Notes: generated from the sequence alone by a model not told the origin. Positions 16,439-25,322 are shown, numbered from the stretch's first letter. The stretch: DNA of 64,000 nt from Pseudomonas canadensis (GCF_000503215.1 NZ_AYTD01000014.1:1-64000), one strand, 5' to 3'. Made by a program: numbers and translations.

Positions 16439-17497
16439 ATGGAAAACAGACGAGGCAAAGGGCTTTCATTTGCCAGACGTATCTACAAGCCAAGGATTAT
16501 CGGCTTGGGCATCGGCTGCATCAGTGTCACAGGCGCTCTTTATCCGCTCGCAATGCCGGGGTGGGTCTGGGCATTCCTGTTGTTCAACGGTTTCGCCTGG
16601 GCACATGTGGCCTACCAACTCTCAGCGCGCTCGCAATTCCCCTACCAGGCTGAGCAACGCAATCTGCTGTACGACTCATTGTTCGGCGGGTTCTGGGCCG
16701 CCGCCACGCAGTTCACACCACTGACAACCGTTACCATCCTTTCCATGATGACCATGAACAACGTGGCGGCGGGCGGCAAGCGGCTGTTCCTGCGTGGGCT
16801 GCTGGCGCAAGTGGCCGGTGTCGGGGTCGCCTGTGCGTTTTTCGGCATCAAATTCAACCCCAACGTCAGCCTCACACAGGTCTACACCTGCCTGCCGATG
16901 CTGACGCTCTACCCCATGGCCATCGGCACGGTTTGCTATCAGTTGGCGATTAAGTTGTCGGAACACAAACGCGCACTCAGCGCCCTCAGCCGAACCGACA
17001 GCCTCACCGGTCTGCTGAACCACGGCTCATGGAAAGACTTGCTGCACCTTAAATTTCATAAGTGCCAACAGCAGCAAAGCCATGCCACCATCGCGTTGAT
17101 CGATATCGATCACTTCAAGCAGATCAACGACACCCACGGCCACATCGTCGGCGACGCGGTCCTGCGTCAACTGAGCCTGGAGTTGCGACGCAACTTGCGT
17201 GAAAACGACCTGGCCGGGCGTTACGGTGGCGATGAATTCTGTGTGATTCTTCCGCAAGTTCCGCTGGAAGAGGCGGCACAGGTGATGGAACGCATGCGCG
17301 AGACCTTCAGCAATTACCGCAACCCGCAGATCCCTGAATTGCGCGTGAGCCTGAGCATCGGCCTGGCTGATTTCCAGCCCTTCTTTACCGACGCCGCCAT
17401 GTGGCTGAATGCGGCGGATCGCGCGCTGTATGCCGCCAAGGACACCGGGCGTAACCGGGTCAACATCAGCGAAGCAGTGATCGCTCATTCCGCCTGA
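16439..17497 (+). CDS. Diguanylate cyclase with MASE2 membrane sensor
   Basis: Membrane-bound cyclase that makes c-di-GMP from two GTP; 352 residues. The N-terminal ~175 residues carry five or six hydrophobic helices and fit the MASE2 sensor found in AdrA-like enzymes. The GGDEF domain covers about 180-345, with SRTDSLTGLLNHGSW, a GGDEF active site at 263-267 and an intact inhibitory RxxD (REND, 254-257) five residues upstream, so product inhibition is expected. ATG 16439 has AGGA 7 nt upstream and is preferred to TTG 16403. The next gene is a PAS-PAS chemoreceptor, a common partner theme in biofilm control, but the 262-bp gap argues for separate transcription. Confidence 0.93.
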   Translation: MENRRGKGLSFARRIYKPRIIGLGIGCISVTGALYPLAMPGWVWAFLLFNGFAWAHVAYQLSARSQFPYQAEQRNLLYDSLFGGFWAAATQFTPLTTVTILSMMTMNNVAAGGKRLFLRGLLAQVAGVGVACAFFGIKFNPNVSLTQVYTCLPMLTLYPMAIGTVCYQLAIKLSEHKRALSALSRTDSLTGLLNHGSWKDLLHLKFHKCQQQQSHATIALIDIDHFKQINDTHGHIVGDAVLRQLSLELRRNLRENDLAGRYGGDEFCVILPQVPLEEAAQVMERMRETFSNYRNPQIPELRVSLSIGLADFQPFFTDAAMWLNAADRALYAAKDTGRNRVNISEAVIAHSA

Positions 17498-17759
17498 GGT
17501 TGTCCTACGAGTCCTCGTCTGAGTCCTCATGCCTGCACGCCAAGAGAAAGCATAATGCCACCATTTGTCGGCTACCCAAAAAAGGTCCTGCCCCTGAGGC
17601 GAACTTCTTGCCAGGCTGATCACTCTGAACCCGTTGTTCCACCCCCGCTGTCGGTACAAGGAAGCTGACAATGAGCAAGTCAACCGTATAGCGAATGCCT
17701 TACGGGGGCAGGCGCATATCCAAGGAAACCCAGAAGCTTGCTTGCCCGAGCCCCCGAAC

Positions 17760-19079
17760 ATGCTATTTAAAGCCCATAAAAAAACCATCAACGCACTGCA
17801 ACACACCGTCGCCCAACAGGCCAGCCTGCTGGATGCCATCGAGCGCTCCATGGCGGTGATCGAATTCGACCTGTCTGGCACTGTGCTGCGAGCCAATGCC
17901 AACTTCCTCCAGACCATGGGCTACCGCGCCGAGCAGATCGAGAGCCAGTCCCACCGTATGTTCTGCACCCCCGCATTCGCCCGCAGCGCCGAGTACAACC
18001 AGCTGTGGTCGAACCTGCGTAATGGCCAGTTCCAGTCCGGCACCTTTGAACGGGTGGCGGGCGATGGCCAGTCGGTTTGGCTGGAGGCCAGCTACAACCC
18101 GGTGCGTGACGAAGCAGGTCAAGTCATCAAAGTGGTGAAGTACGCCATGGACGTCACGCCGCGCCTGCAGGCCGAAAGCGAAGCCAATGCCAAACTGGCC
18201 GCCATCGGCCGCGCCATGGCAGTGATCGAGTTCAACCTCGACGGCACCATTATCACGGCCAACGCCAACTTCCTGCAGCGCATGGGTTACACCCTGGCGC
18301 AGATCCAGGGCCAGCATCACCGCATGTTCTGCAGCGCGGCCGTGGCCAGCAGCTCGACCTACAGCGACTTCTGGAAGCGCCTGAACCAGGGCGAAATGTT
18401 CAGCGGCCAGTTCGAACGGGTGGATAAGAACGGTCAGGCCGTGTGGCTCGAAGCGAACTACAACCCGGTGTACGACGCCGGCGGACGCCTGTGCAAAGTG
18501 GTGAAGTTCGCCTCGGACGTGACCGCCATGGTGCAACAACATACCGCCGACGCCGCCAGCGCGGCCCAGGCGTACCACATCTCCCTGAACACCCGGGACA
18601 TCGCCGAAAAAGGCGCCGAAGTGATCCAGCAAACCGCCAGTGGCATGCGCGACATTGCGGCGGACATCGACGGCTCCTCACAGCTGATCGCCAAGCTGGG
18701 CGAGCGCTCGCAGCAGATCACCGCCATCGTCAATACCATTCGCGGCATCGCCGACCAGACCAACCTGCTGGCCCTCAACGCCGCCATCGAGGCGGCGCGT
18801 GCCGGCGAGCAAGGTCGCGGGTTTGCCGTGGTGGCCGATGAAGTACGGCAATTGGCGGCCCGCACCAGCGGTTCAACGGCGGAAATTTCCAGCATGATCG
18901 CGATGATTCAGGAGGAGACCCGCCAGGCCATCCACAGTATGGACGGCACCCGCGACCGCGCCGCGCAAGGGGTCGACCTGGCAAACCGCGCCGGCACGGT
19001 AATCCTGCAGATCCGCGAAGGCACCAGCGAGGCCGTGCAGGCGGTGAGTGCATTCGCCAATGAGCGCGGTGGCAACTGA
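17760..19079 (+). CDS. Soluble PAS-PAS methyl-accepting chemotaxis protein (BdlA-like)
   Basis: Cytoplasmic chemoreceptor of 439 residues without membrane segments. Two PAS domains in tandem (about 15-135 and 140-255), each with the [14 protein letters not shown] / IGRAMAVIEFNLDG opening and HRMFC mid-motif, are followed by a short MCP signalling domain with the conserved tip [20 protein letters not shown] and EVRQLAARTSGSTAEI. This is the architecture of BdlA, a biofilm-dispersion protein of P. aeruginosa. ATG 17760 gives exactly the length of the paralogue at 52786-54105; upstream TTG starts (17634, 17742) are possible, and no strong ribosome site is seen. The 262-bp upstream gap shows no other gene. 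Confidence 0.9.
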   Translation: MLFKAHKKTINALQHTVAQQASLLDAIERSMAVIEFDLSGTVLRANANFLQTMGYRAEQIESQSHRMFCTPAFARSAEYNQLWSNLRNGQFQSGTFERVAGDGQSVWLEASYNPVRDEAGQVIKVVKYAMDVTPRLQAESEANAKLAAIGRAMAVIEFNLDGTIITANANFLQRMGYTLAQIQGQHHRMFCSAAVASSSTYSDFWKRLNQGEMFSGQFERVDKNGQAVWLEANYNPVYDAGGRLCKVVKFASDVTAMVQQHTADAASAAQAYHISLNTRDIAEKGAEVIQQTASGMRDIAADIDGSSQLIAKLGERSQQITAIVNTIRGIADQTNLLALNAAIEAARAGEQGRGFAVVADEVRQLAARTSGSTAEISSMIAMIQEETRQAIHSMDGTRDRAAQGVDLANRAGTVILQIREGTSEAVQAVSAFANERGGN

Positions 19080-19155
19080 CCCGATCTTCATACGGGGCGC
19101 TGGGGGCTCGGTCTATAGTGCTTGCTTGTCTTCAAGCAAACGATCCGAGCCCGCC

Positions 19156-19674
19156 ATGACCCCAGAAAAGACCGAAACCGCCGCCGTCGACCACCTGCGC
19201 TTCCATCGTCCCCATGCCCACTTGGCGCCAACCTTCGGCAATGACACCTTTGCCCTCAAGGCCGAAGCGTTCGCCCGTTTCTTCGGCACGCCCACCTTCC
19301 TCGGCGCGCAAACCGCCATCGTCGTCTTGTGGGTGGTGCTGAACATGACCGGCGTCACGCATTTCGACGTGTACCCGTTTATCCTGCTCAACCTGGCCTT
19401 CAGCCTGCAATCGGCCTATGCCGCGCCGCTGATCCTGCTGGCCCAGACGCGTCAGGCCGCTCGCGACAAAGCGCAGTCAGACGCCGACGCCCAGCACCGC
19501 GAAGCGCTGGCGATTGCCAACACCGAGCGCCAGGCCCAGGCCGCGCAGACCACCAAACAGTTGCTGGAGCTGCTGGAGCAGAACACCCGACTGACGGAAA
19601 TGACCAAGCAACTGACAGAGCATATCGAAAGCCTGACTAGCGAAATGCACGAGCATTTTGTGCGAAAAACCTAA
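19156..19674 (+). CDS. DUF1003 family membrane protein
   Basis: Inner-membrane protein of 172 residues. An N-terminal cytoplasmic part (TFGNDTFALKAEAFARFFGT) is followed by two hydrophobic helices (AQTAIVVLWVVLNMTGV and YPFILLNLAFSLQSAYAAPL), then a long charged coiled-coil-like tail (about residues 95-170, rich in Ala/Gln/Glu). This is the DUF1003 pattern; the family has no settled function. ATG 19156 is chosen because the frame upstream overlaps the end of the chemoreceptor gene and lacks a fold. It converges on the LysR gene at 19671 with a 4-bp overlap. Confidence 0.85.
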   Translation: MTPEKTETAAVDHLRFHRPHAHLAPTFGNDTFALKAEAFARFFGTPTFLGAQTAIVVLWVVLNMTGVTHFDVYPFILLNLAFSLQSAYAAPLILLAQTRQAARDKAQSDADAQHREALAIANTERQAQAAQTTKQLLELLEQNTRLTEMTKQLTEHIESLTSEMHEHFVRKT

Positions 19675-20549
19675 GGCAACCGCAGGTGTCGCCCCAGCTC
19701 GTCAAACAGTGTCACCACCGAGCGCAGCGCCCGACAATCGGGGCGCGTGAGCAACCATAACGCCGTGTCGTACCCCGCCAATGCGGGGCCCAGTGGTTGC
19801 AGGCGGTCCCCGACTAGAAAGTCCGGCAACGCCGCCACCCCCAACCCTGCACGCACCAGTTCGGTCACCGACAACATGCTGTTGCAGCGATAGCTGGGAC
19901 GCACGCCGGGCAGGTGCTCGCGGCGCCAGGCTACCGTGGGGTGGTCGGGCAGGAAGTCATCCGGGGCGATCCATGGCAAGTCTGCCAGCTCGCGACCTTC
20001 GTGTTGTTGGGCGAAACCCGGACTGGCGCACACCCGATACGCCACATTGCTCAGGCGCCGGCCCACTAGATGCTCCGGCGGCGTGCGAGTCAGGCGCAGC
20101 GCGATATCCGCGTCGCGGCGGCTCAGGTTGGCGAAGTCATTCGATGTACTCAGTTCCAGGATCAACGCCGGGTACTGCGGCATGAATTGCGCCAGGGCCG
20201 GCAACAGCAAGCCTTGCAGCACAGAATCGGTACAGGTCAGGCGCACCGTGCCGCTGATCACCTCACCACCTTGCTCCACACCAATGCGCGCGGCCTCCAG
20301 CGCTTGCTCGGCGCGTTCCGCCTGCTGCGCCAGGTTGCTCGCCAGGCTGGTGGGCAGGTAGCCGGCGCGGCTTTTTTCGAACAACGTCTGGCCCAGCGCC
20401 GCCTCCAGGCGCCGCACCGCGCGGAACACCGTGGACACGTCCACCCGCAACAACGCGGCCGCCCGTGCGAGTGTGCCGCCGCGCACCAGGGCGAGGATCA
20501 GCGATAAGTCGGGGTAGTCAATTGAATAGTGCGTGACCGCATTGAGCAT
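19671..20549 (-). CDS. LysR-family transcriptional regulator
   Basis: Regulator of 292 residues with an HTH at about residues 12-70 (DLSLILALVRGGTLARAAAL, then VFRAVRRLEAALGQTLFEKS) and a two-lobe effector domain. It belongs to the short-leader, AlsR/YafC-like type. It is divergent from the GATase-like gene at 20621 across 71 bp, in which a 9-bp direct repeat with 21-bp spacing offers a binding site. Inferred targets are that gene and its coupled partner. Effector unknown. Confidence 0.9.
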   Translation of the reverse strand: MLNAVTHYSIDYPDLSLILALVRGGTLARAAALLRVDVSTVFRAVRRLEAALGQTLFEKSRAGYLPTSLASNLAQQAERAEQALEAARIGVEQGGEVISGTVRLTCTDSVLQGLLLPALAQFMPQYPALILELSTSNDFANLSRRDADIALRLTRTPPEHLVGRRLSNVAYRVCASPGFAQQHEGRELADLPWIAPDDFLPDHPTVAWRREHLPGVRPSYRCNSMLSVTELVRAGLGVAALPDFLVGDRLQPLGPALAGYDTALWLLTRPDCRALRSVVTLFDELGRHLRLP

Positions 20550-20556
20550 GTGCTAA

Positions 20557-20586
20557 AACGCCAATATTGATTGCGTGAACGCCAAT
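20557..20586. promoter_or_regulatory. Direct-repeat operator candidate for the divergent LysR regulator
   Basis: AACGCCAAT occurs at 20557-20565 and again at 20578-20586, 21 bp (two helical turns) apart, followed immediately by a -10-like TATAGT at 20588-20593. Position and spacing suit a LysR site for the gene at 20621. Confidence 0.45.
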
Positions 20587-20620
20587 CTATAGTGCGCCTC
20601 AGGACACCACAAGCCATGGG

Positions 20621-21331
20621 ATGTACACGATGAAAACCACGCCTCTGCACCTCGCCCTGATCGGCGATTACAACCCCGATGTCATCGCCCACCAGGCCAT
20701 CCCCGTGGCGCTGCAACAGGCGGCCGAGACCCTCGGCCTGGCGGTTCACGTGCAGTGGCTCGACACCGATAACCTGCCCCAATCACTGCATGAATTCGAC
20801 GGTTTCTGGTGCGTCCCCGCCAGCCCTTACCGCGACACTGACGGCGCAATGCGGGCGATCCGGTTTGCCCGCGAGCAACGCCGACCGTTCCTCGGCACGT
20901 GCGGCGGTTTTCAGCATGCCGTGCTGGAATACGCACGCAATGTCCTGGGCTGGAAGGATGCCGAGCATGGCGAACTCGCGCCGCAGGCCAAGCGCGCCGT
21001 GATCGCGCCACTGAGCTGTGCCCTGGTGGAGGCCACCGACGGCGTGCGCCTGGCGCCCTACACCCGGATCGCCGAGGCCTATGACACCCTGGATGTGCAG
21101 GAAGGTTATCGCTGCCGTTACGGCGTGAACCCCGAGTTCCTCGATGCCTTGCTCGAAGGCGACCTGATCCCCAGCGGCCATGATTCGACCGGCGACCTGC
21201 GCGCGGTGGAACTGCTCGACCACCCGTTCTTCGTCGCCACCCTCTTCCAACCCGAACGCGCCGCGCTGCAAGGTATTACCCCGCCCTTGGCGATGGCCCT
21301 GCTCAAGGCTTGCCAGGCGGTGTCCGCATGA
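20621..21331 (+). CDS. CTP-synthase C-terminal-region-related protein (class I glutamine amidotransferase fold, Cys form)
   Basis: A 236-residue protein with a class I glutamine-amidotransferase fold. The nucleophile elbow reads FLGTCGGFQHAVLEYARNVLG, given here as its core GTCGGFQH (Cys at about 97), and a late H-P-F...TLFQPE segment supplies the His/Glu region. It matches the CTP-synthase C-terminal-region-related group, in which some members carry selenocysteine at the catalytic position; here it is a normal Cys codon (TGC). No synthase partner is nearby, so the acceptor reaction is unknown. Start at ATG 20621 or 20630. Its stop overlaps the next start (ATGA), so the two are translationally coupled, with a divergent LysR gene as the likely regulator. 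Confidence 0.82.
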   Translation: MYTMKTTPLHLALIGDYNPDVIAHQAIPVALQQAAETLGLAVHVQWLDTDNLPQSLHEFDGFWCVPASPYRDTDGAMRAIRFAREQRRPFLGTCGGFQHAVLEYARNVLGWKDAEHGELAPQAKRAVIAPLSCALVEATDGVRLAPYTRIAEAYDTLDVQEGYRCRYGVNPEFLDALLEGDLIPSGHDSTGDLRAVELLDHPFFVATLFQPERAALQGITPPLAMALLKACQAVSA

Positions 21332-21651
21332 TCGCCCGCACACCTTCGCCGCCCTATTACGCGGTGATCTTCAGCTCACTGCGCACCGAAGGCGATCAAG
21401 GCTACGGCCAGGCGGCCAGCCGCATGCTGGAACTGGCGCGTGAACAACCGGGATTCATCGGCGTGGAGTCCGCACGGGAAGACGGCCTGGGCATCACCGT
21501 GTCGTACTGGGAAAGTGAAGCGGCCATCCTGGCCTGGAAGCAGCAGGCCGAGCACCAGGCGGTGCGCGAACAGGGGCGCGCCACTTGGTACTCGGCCTTC
21601 CAGACCCGGGTATGCAAAGTCGAACGGGCCTACAGTTTTGAAGCGAGCTAG
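21328..21651 (+). CDS. Antibiotic-biosynthesis-monooxygenase (ABM) fold protein
   Basis: A 107-residue dimeric alpha/beta-barrel protein of the ABM/YgiN type: YYAVIFSSLRTEGDQGYGQA, PGFIGVESARE, and the W-K...H...R...W strand (SYWESEAAILAWKQQAEHQA). These proteins oxidise quinones, haem or polyketides, or act as small isomerases; no cofactor site can be assigned. The ATG overlaps the TGA of the GATase-like gene, implying coupled expression and perhaps a joint reaction. It ends in a 4-bp convergent overlap with the gene at 21648. Confidence 0.85.
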   Translation: MIARTPSPPYYAVIFSSLRTEGDQGYGQAASRMLELAREQPGFIGVESAREDGLGITVSYWESEAAILAWKQQAEHQAVREQGRATWYSAFQTRVCKVERAYSFEAS

Positions 21652-21971
21652 CTCACCAGACTGCGCAACGCACTGATCTGCGCAATCTCCACCCGGCGCA
21701 TATACACCCGCAACGGCTCGGTGATGTTGATGCGCTCGTCGATGTTCTGGTCCAGCAGCAACTGGATGCGCTCGCGGGACAGCGTCATGGTCTGCTCCGG
21801 GGCCGGTAGCCAGACGAATTCGGCGGTGGGAATGATGCCGTCATCGGCCACGTCCATGCCGAAGGAGTCTTCGCTGAAACGCACGATGTACTGGCCTGTC
21901 TTGCGGTTGAGGCCAACAAAACCGTGGAGTTGGTCGGCGGCCTGGCAGATAAGCTCGGAGGTGATGCGCAT
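21648..21971 (-). CDS. Conserved hypothetical protein, 107 aa
   Basis: Not recognised as a named family. A 107-residue, acidic, soluble protein: FVGLNRKTGQYIVRFSEDSF suggests a beta-rich N-terminal part, followed by EFVWLPAPEQTMTLSRERIQ and a helical end. ATG 21971 has GAGG 7 nt upstream and is preferred; the longer frame from 22085 reads through the promoter region. It is monocistronic and faces away from glpQ. No signal peptide or membrane segment. Confidence 0.72.
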   Translation of the reverse strand: MRITSELICQAADQLHGFVGLNRKTGQYIVRFSEDSFGMDVADDGIIPTAEFVWLPAPEQTMTLSRERIQLLLDQNIDERINITEPLRVYMRRVEIAQISALRSLVS

Positions 21972-22203
21972 GGTAAACCTCACTGAAAAGTCCCACAGGG
22001 ACTGGAAAGATGGTTTACACGCGTGGCGGAAAGTACCGCCCTCTAATGGGGCAGCTTCGGGCAAGAATACTGCAATGCCAGGCAAAAAATCCGAGAAAAT
22101 TGAAGCCTGCGCACGTTAATGTCGGTTTGGTGATAGCGCCTTTCGCAATCAATTGTTAAAAAGGAGGCCTTCTCAAAGCTACCTCCACGAAAGGACTTCG
22201 CAT

Positions 22204-23331
22204 ATGCCTGTCACGTTTACCAAGAGCGCCCTGCTGCTCGCTCTGATGCTCGGCCTTGGCCAAGCGCAGGCTGCCGATCCGATCAGCCCGGCTGAATTGG
22301 CAACCAATGAAGGCATTCCGTACCCGGCCGTGATCGCCCACCGTGGTGCGTCCTACGATGCACCGGAGTCCACCGCTGCCGCCTACAAGATCGCCCGCGA
22401 CCTGGGTGCCGACTACCTGGAAATGGACCTGCAGCGCAGCAAGGACGGCGTGCTGTTCGCCCTGCACGACAACAACCTGCAGCGCACCACCGACGTGGCC
22501 ACCAAGTTCCCTGATCGCAAGGACGCCCCGGCCAACGAGTTCACCTGGAAAGAACTGCAAACCCTCGACGCCGGCAGCTGGTTCAACGCCGCCTACCCGG
22601 ACCGCGCACGTCCAGGTTTCGTCGGCCTGAAAATCCAGAGCCTGGACGACATCATCAAGATCGCCGAAGGCAACCCACAGCACAAACCCGGCCTGTACAT
22701 CGAAACCAAGGAGCCCAAGCAATTCCCGGGCATCGAAGCTGACCTCAAGAACAAGCTGCTCGACAAAGGCTGGCTGAGCTCCGCCGGCTCCAAGCTGGGC
22801 AAGAGCAACACCGGCGTCGGCCAGGGCAAGGGTCGCGTGGTGCTGCAAACTTTCGAAGTGGCGAGCCTGAAAGAGCTGCAGAAAGAAATGCCCAACACCC
22901 CGAAGATCCTGTTGCTGTGGGTGGGTGAAGGCAGCATCGAGCCGAAGAACAAGCAGACATTTGCTGAATCCGGCGAAACCACCAAGGCCGCCTACTACGC
23001 CAAGCAAGAGCCGAAAGACGCGGCCGAGTTCGAAAAGTGGGTCGACGAAGCCAAGAGCCTCGGCGCCATCGGCACCGGTCCCTCGGCTGAGCTGACAGAC
23101 CACGGCGACCAGAGCTATTCGGACCTGGTCAAACCGGAAATGAACAAGCTGACCCACGACAAGGGCCTGCTGGTGCACGTCTACACCGTGGACGAGCCGG
23201 TGGACTTCGACAAAGTGATGAAGGCCGGCGTGGATGGCATCTTCACCAACCGCGCCGCCGAACTGCTGAAGTTCTACAAGCGCTGGCCGTCCTCCAGCGT
23301 GCAGGACCTGCTGCACGACTATAAGTACTGA
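22204..23331 (+). CDS. glpQ: Periplasmic glycerophosphodiester phosphodiesterase
   Basis: Hydrolyses glycerophosphodiesters to glycerol-3-phosphate and an alcohol in the periplasm; 375 residues. A signal peptide (MPVTFTKSALLLALMLGLGQ, cleavage after AQA) precedes a GDPD TIM barrel with VIAHRGASYDAPESTAAAY (His-Arg pair), EMDLQRSKDGVLFALHD (metal ligands and second His) and a C-terminal VHVYTVDEP. The inserted GSTGVGQGKG-like and lysine-rich segment is typical of the secreted GlpQ group. AAAGGA lies 9 nt before the ATG. An AraC-type gene follows with no gap, so the two are probably cotranscribed. No clear Pho box was seen upstream. Confidence 0.93.
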   Translation: MPVTFTKSALLLALMLGLGQAQAADPISPAELATNEGIPYPAVIAHRGASYDAPESTAAAYKIARDLGADYLEMDLQRSKDGVLFALHDNNLQRTTDVATKFPDRKDAPANEFTWKELQTLDAGSWFNAAYPDRARPGFVGLKIQSLDDIIKIAEGNPQHKPGLYIETKEPKQFPGIEADLKNKLLDKGWLSSAGSKLGKSNTGVGQGKGRVVLQTFEVASLKELQKEMPNTPKILLLWVGEGSIEPKNKQTFAESGETTKAAYYAKQEPKDAAEFEKWVDEAKSLGAIGTGPSAELTDHGDQSYSDLVKPEMNKLTHDKGLLVHVYTVDEPVDFDKVMKAGVDGIFTNRAAELLKFYKRWPSSSVQDLLHDYKY

Positions 23332-23985
23332 GTGAAGGCCGAATGGTCAGGCCGCCTATGGTTGGGCCGTGACTACGGCCTGATCCTCGGCGAGCTGGGG
23401 CGCACCGCGCCCCATGCGCACTACGCCCATCAGTTGATGGCCTCCAAAGGTTCACCGATCACGATCAGCCTCGATGGCCAGGTCACCACGGCCCATCGCC
23501 TGTTTATCCCGTCGCGACAAACCCACGCCATTCTTGAGACTCAAGGTGAGGTCTCGGTGCTGTACGCCGAACCGGCCGTGTTTGATCTCGCCCCTTTGCT
23601 GCACCAGGACCTGTCCCTGGAGGCATTGCGCCGACTCCCTCGGCGCAGCCTGGATGATCCACGTCTGGAGCGCGCCCTCACCGCACTGGATCAACAACTC
23701 GACGGCAAAGTATCAGCCCAGGTCCTGGCCCAGGCCGCGCACCTGTCATTGAGCCAACTGGAGCGACTGTTCGCCCATCAACTGGGTTTACCTGTGCGTC
23801 GTTTGGTGCTGTGGCGACGATTGCGCATCGCCCTGCAACTGGCGCTTGCCGGTGGCACGCTGACCGATGCGGCTCACGGTGCGGGGTTTGCCGATTCGGC
23901 GCATTTTTCGCGGACCATGAAGCAACTGTTTGGCGTCACGGCAGCCGCCTCATTGCGTCAGCTGGATGTTCAACTGTTAACGTAA
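23332..23985 (+). CDS. AraC-family transcriptional regulator
   Basis: A 217-residue regulator. The N-terminal half has a small cupin-like core (HAHYAHQLMASKGSPITISL); the C-terminal ~95 residues form the two AraC HTHs (VLAQAAHLSLSQLERLFAHQ and LTDAAHGAGFADSAHFSRTM). The GTG start at 23332 directly abuts the glpQ stop, pointing to coupled translation. It overlaps the convergent desaturase gene by 9 bp. It may regulate glpQ or a metabolic gene elsewhere; effector unknown. Confidence 0.88.
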   Translation: MKAEWSGRLWLGRDYGLILGELGRTAPHAHYAHQLMASKGSPITISLDGQVTTAHRLFIPSRQTHAILETQGEVSVLYAEPAVFDLAPLLHQDLSLEALRRLPRRSLDDPRLERALTALDQQLDGKVSAQVLAQAAHLSLSQLERLFAHQLGLPVRRLVLWRRLRIALQLALAGGTLTDAAHGAGFADSAHFSRTMKQLFGVTAAASLRQLDVQLLT

Positions 23986-24840
23986 ATCGTCCGGCAGTGA
24001 CGGCTCCTTGCTCAAGCCAACCGCCTTGAAGGGATCACGCAACTGCGCCCCATAGCCCACCGGAAAGTCCGGACGACTGCCAATCCCCAGATCCCCCGGC
24101 CCCATGCGATAGCGTTCGCGGTAATACGCCGTGCCCAGCAGCCAATCCCACAGGTTGAAGAACAAACCGAAATTCACATCCCCGGCGCGGCCATATTTCA
24201 TATGGTGAAAGCGATGCACCGGCGCCCAGGCGAACACCCAGCGCAACGGCCCCAGGCGCATGTCCACATTGGAGTGCTGCAGCAGCAATTGCAGGGCAAT
24301 GGCCAACGCCAGCAACTGGGCCACGTCCAAGGGAATGCCCAGCAGGATCAACGGTAGCAAACCGGCCGTGGCTTCCAGCACCTGGTGCAACGGATGCTTC
24401 ATCAACCCGTTGAAACCATAGAGCCGCTGCACGCTGTGATGCACCGCATGCAGTCGCCACAGCGGCCGGACGCGATGGCTGGCGTAATGCATCAAGGTGA
24501 TGCCGGCATCGGCCAGCACAATGGCCATCAGCAGTTGCTCCCACAACGGCCAGCCACGCGGCCAAATGCCCTCAAACGCCAATAACGCCGTGAGCCCTGG
24601 CAGGATCAACAAGCCCACAGCGTTCAGGCTTTCGTTGACCAGGGCATGCAACGTATCGCGCCGACGATCGCCCAGACTGCGATTCCACTGCGGTTCATAG
24701 GGCAACCATTGTTCTGCCAGGAATGACACCACGACCGCAATCACGAACAGCAGAATCAAGCTGTCCGGCTGCCAAAGCCCGTAACCGAGAAACCCCAGCA
24801 GGAATGCAGGGGCGTAGATCCAACTCACTAACCGTTTCAT
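23977..24840 (-). CDS. Sterol desaturase / fatty-acid hydroxylase superfamily protein
   Basis: Integral membrane diiron oxygenase-fold protein, 287 residues, with about four to six hydrophobic segments. The histidine boxes are all present: HYASH (118-122), HAVHH (131-135), HRFHH (209-213), plus His149, His152 and His189. It would use O2 and an electron donor to hydroxylate or desaturate a lipid in the inner membrane; the bacterial substrates of this group are mostly unknown. It is divergent from the PepSY gene with a 153-bp gap. No redox partner is adjacent. Confidence 0.92.
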   Translation of the reverse strand: MKRLVSWIYAPAFLLGFLGYGLWQPDSLILLFVIAVVVSFLAEQWLPYEPQWNRSLGDRRRDTLHALVNESLNAVGLLILPGLTALLAFEGIWPRGWPLWEQLLMAIVLADAGITLMHYASHRVRPLWRLHAVHHSVQRLYGFNGLMKHPLHQVLEATAGLLPLILLGIPLDVAQLLALAIALQLLLQHSNVDMRLGPLRWVFAWAPVHRFHHMKYGRAGDVNFGLFFNLWDWLLGTAYYRERYRMGPGDLGIGSRPDFPVGYGAQLRDPFKAVGLSKEPSLPDDLR

Positions 24841-24993
24841 GCCGAGTCTCCTTTGAAGTGAGCCTCCAGCATGAAATTCCCCGCGCGTGACGGATTGAAA
24901 AAACTGCGCAACCGCTTGAAATAATTAAGGGTGAATTAAGTTGCGCTGGTTAACCTGATCCCACTTAAACAGCTCACCAGAAGGATACACATC

Positions 24994-25302
24994 ATGAAAA
25001 CCCTGACCGCTTTGTTCGCCGCTACCGCCCTGACCCTGACCGCTGGCCTGGCCCAGGCCGATGTTCGTCCAGACCAGATTGAAGGCCTGGTCAAGTCCGG
25101 CGCAGTGATGCCTTTCGAAAAACTCAATGCTGCCGCCGTGGCCAAACACGCGGGTGCCACCATCACTGACACCGAGTTGGACCATAACAACAGCGGCGTA
25201 CTGGTCTACGAAGTTGACTTGACCGACACCGCTGGCAAGAAGTTTGAAGTGAAGCTCGATGCCAAGACCGGTGCTGTGCTGGAAGACAAGCTGGACACTT
25301 GA
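24994..25302 (+). CDS. Periplasmic PepSY-domain protein
   Basis: Small secreted protein of 102 residues. Signal peptide MKTLTALFAATALTLTAGLA with cleavage after AQA; the rest is one PepSY-like domain (FEKLNAAAVAKHAGATITDT, then a YEVDLTDTAGKKFEVKLDAK strand pair and TGAVLEDK). Such proteins inhibit proteases or act as accessory sensors; none is assigned here. AAGGA lies 8 nt before the ATG. A strong terminator follows, so it is a single-gene unit. Confidence 0.88.
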   Translation: MKTLTALFAATALTLTAGLAQADVRPDQIEGLVKSGAVMPFEKLNAAAVAKHAGATITDTELDHNNSGVLVYEVDLTDTAGKKFEVKLDAKTGAVLEDKLDT

Positions 25303-25322
25303 TTACCCTCTGAACAAAACAG

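Noticed and set aside
17671..17691. Tiny frame with a good AAGGAAG ribosome site upstream of the first PAS-PAS receptor
   Set aside because: Only six codons before a stop; could be a leader but nothing supports it.
20900..20930. Possible selenocysteine site in the GTCGGFQH protein
   Set aside because: The codon at the nucleophile is TGC (Cys), not TGA, so no recoding is needed.
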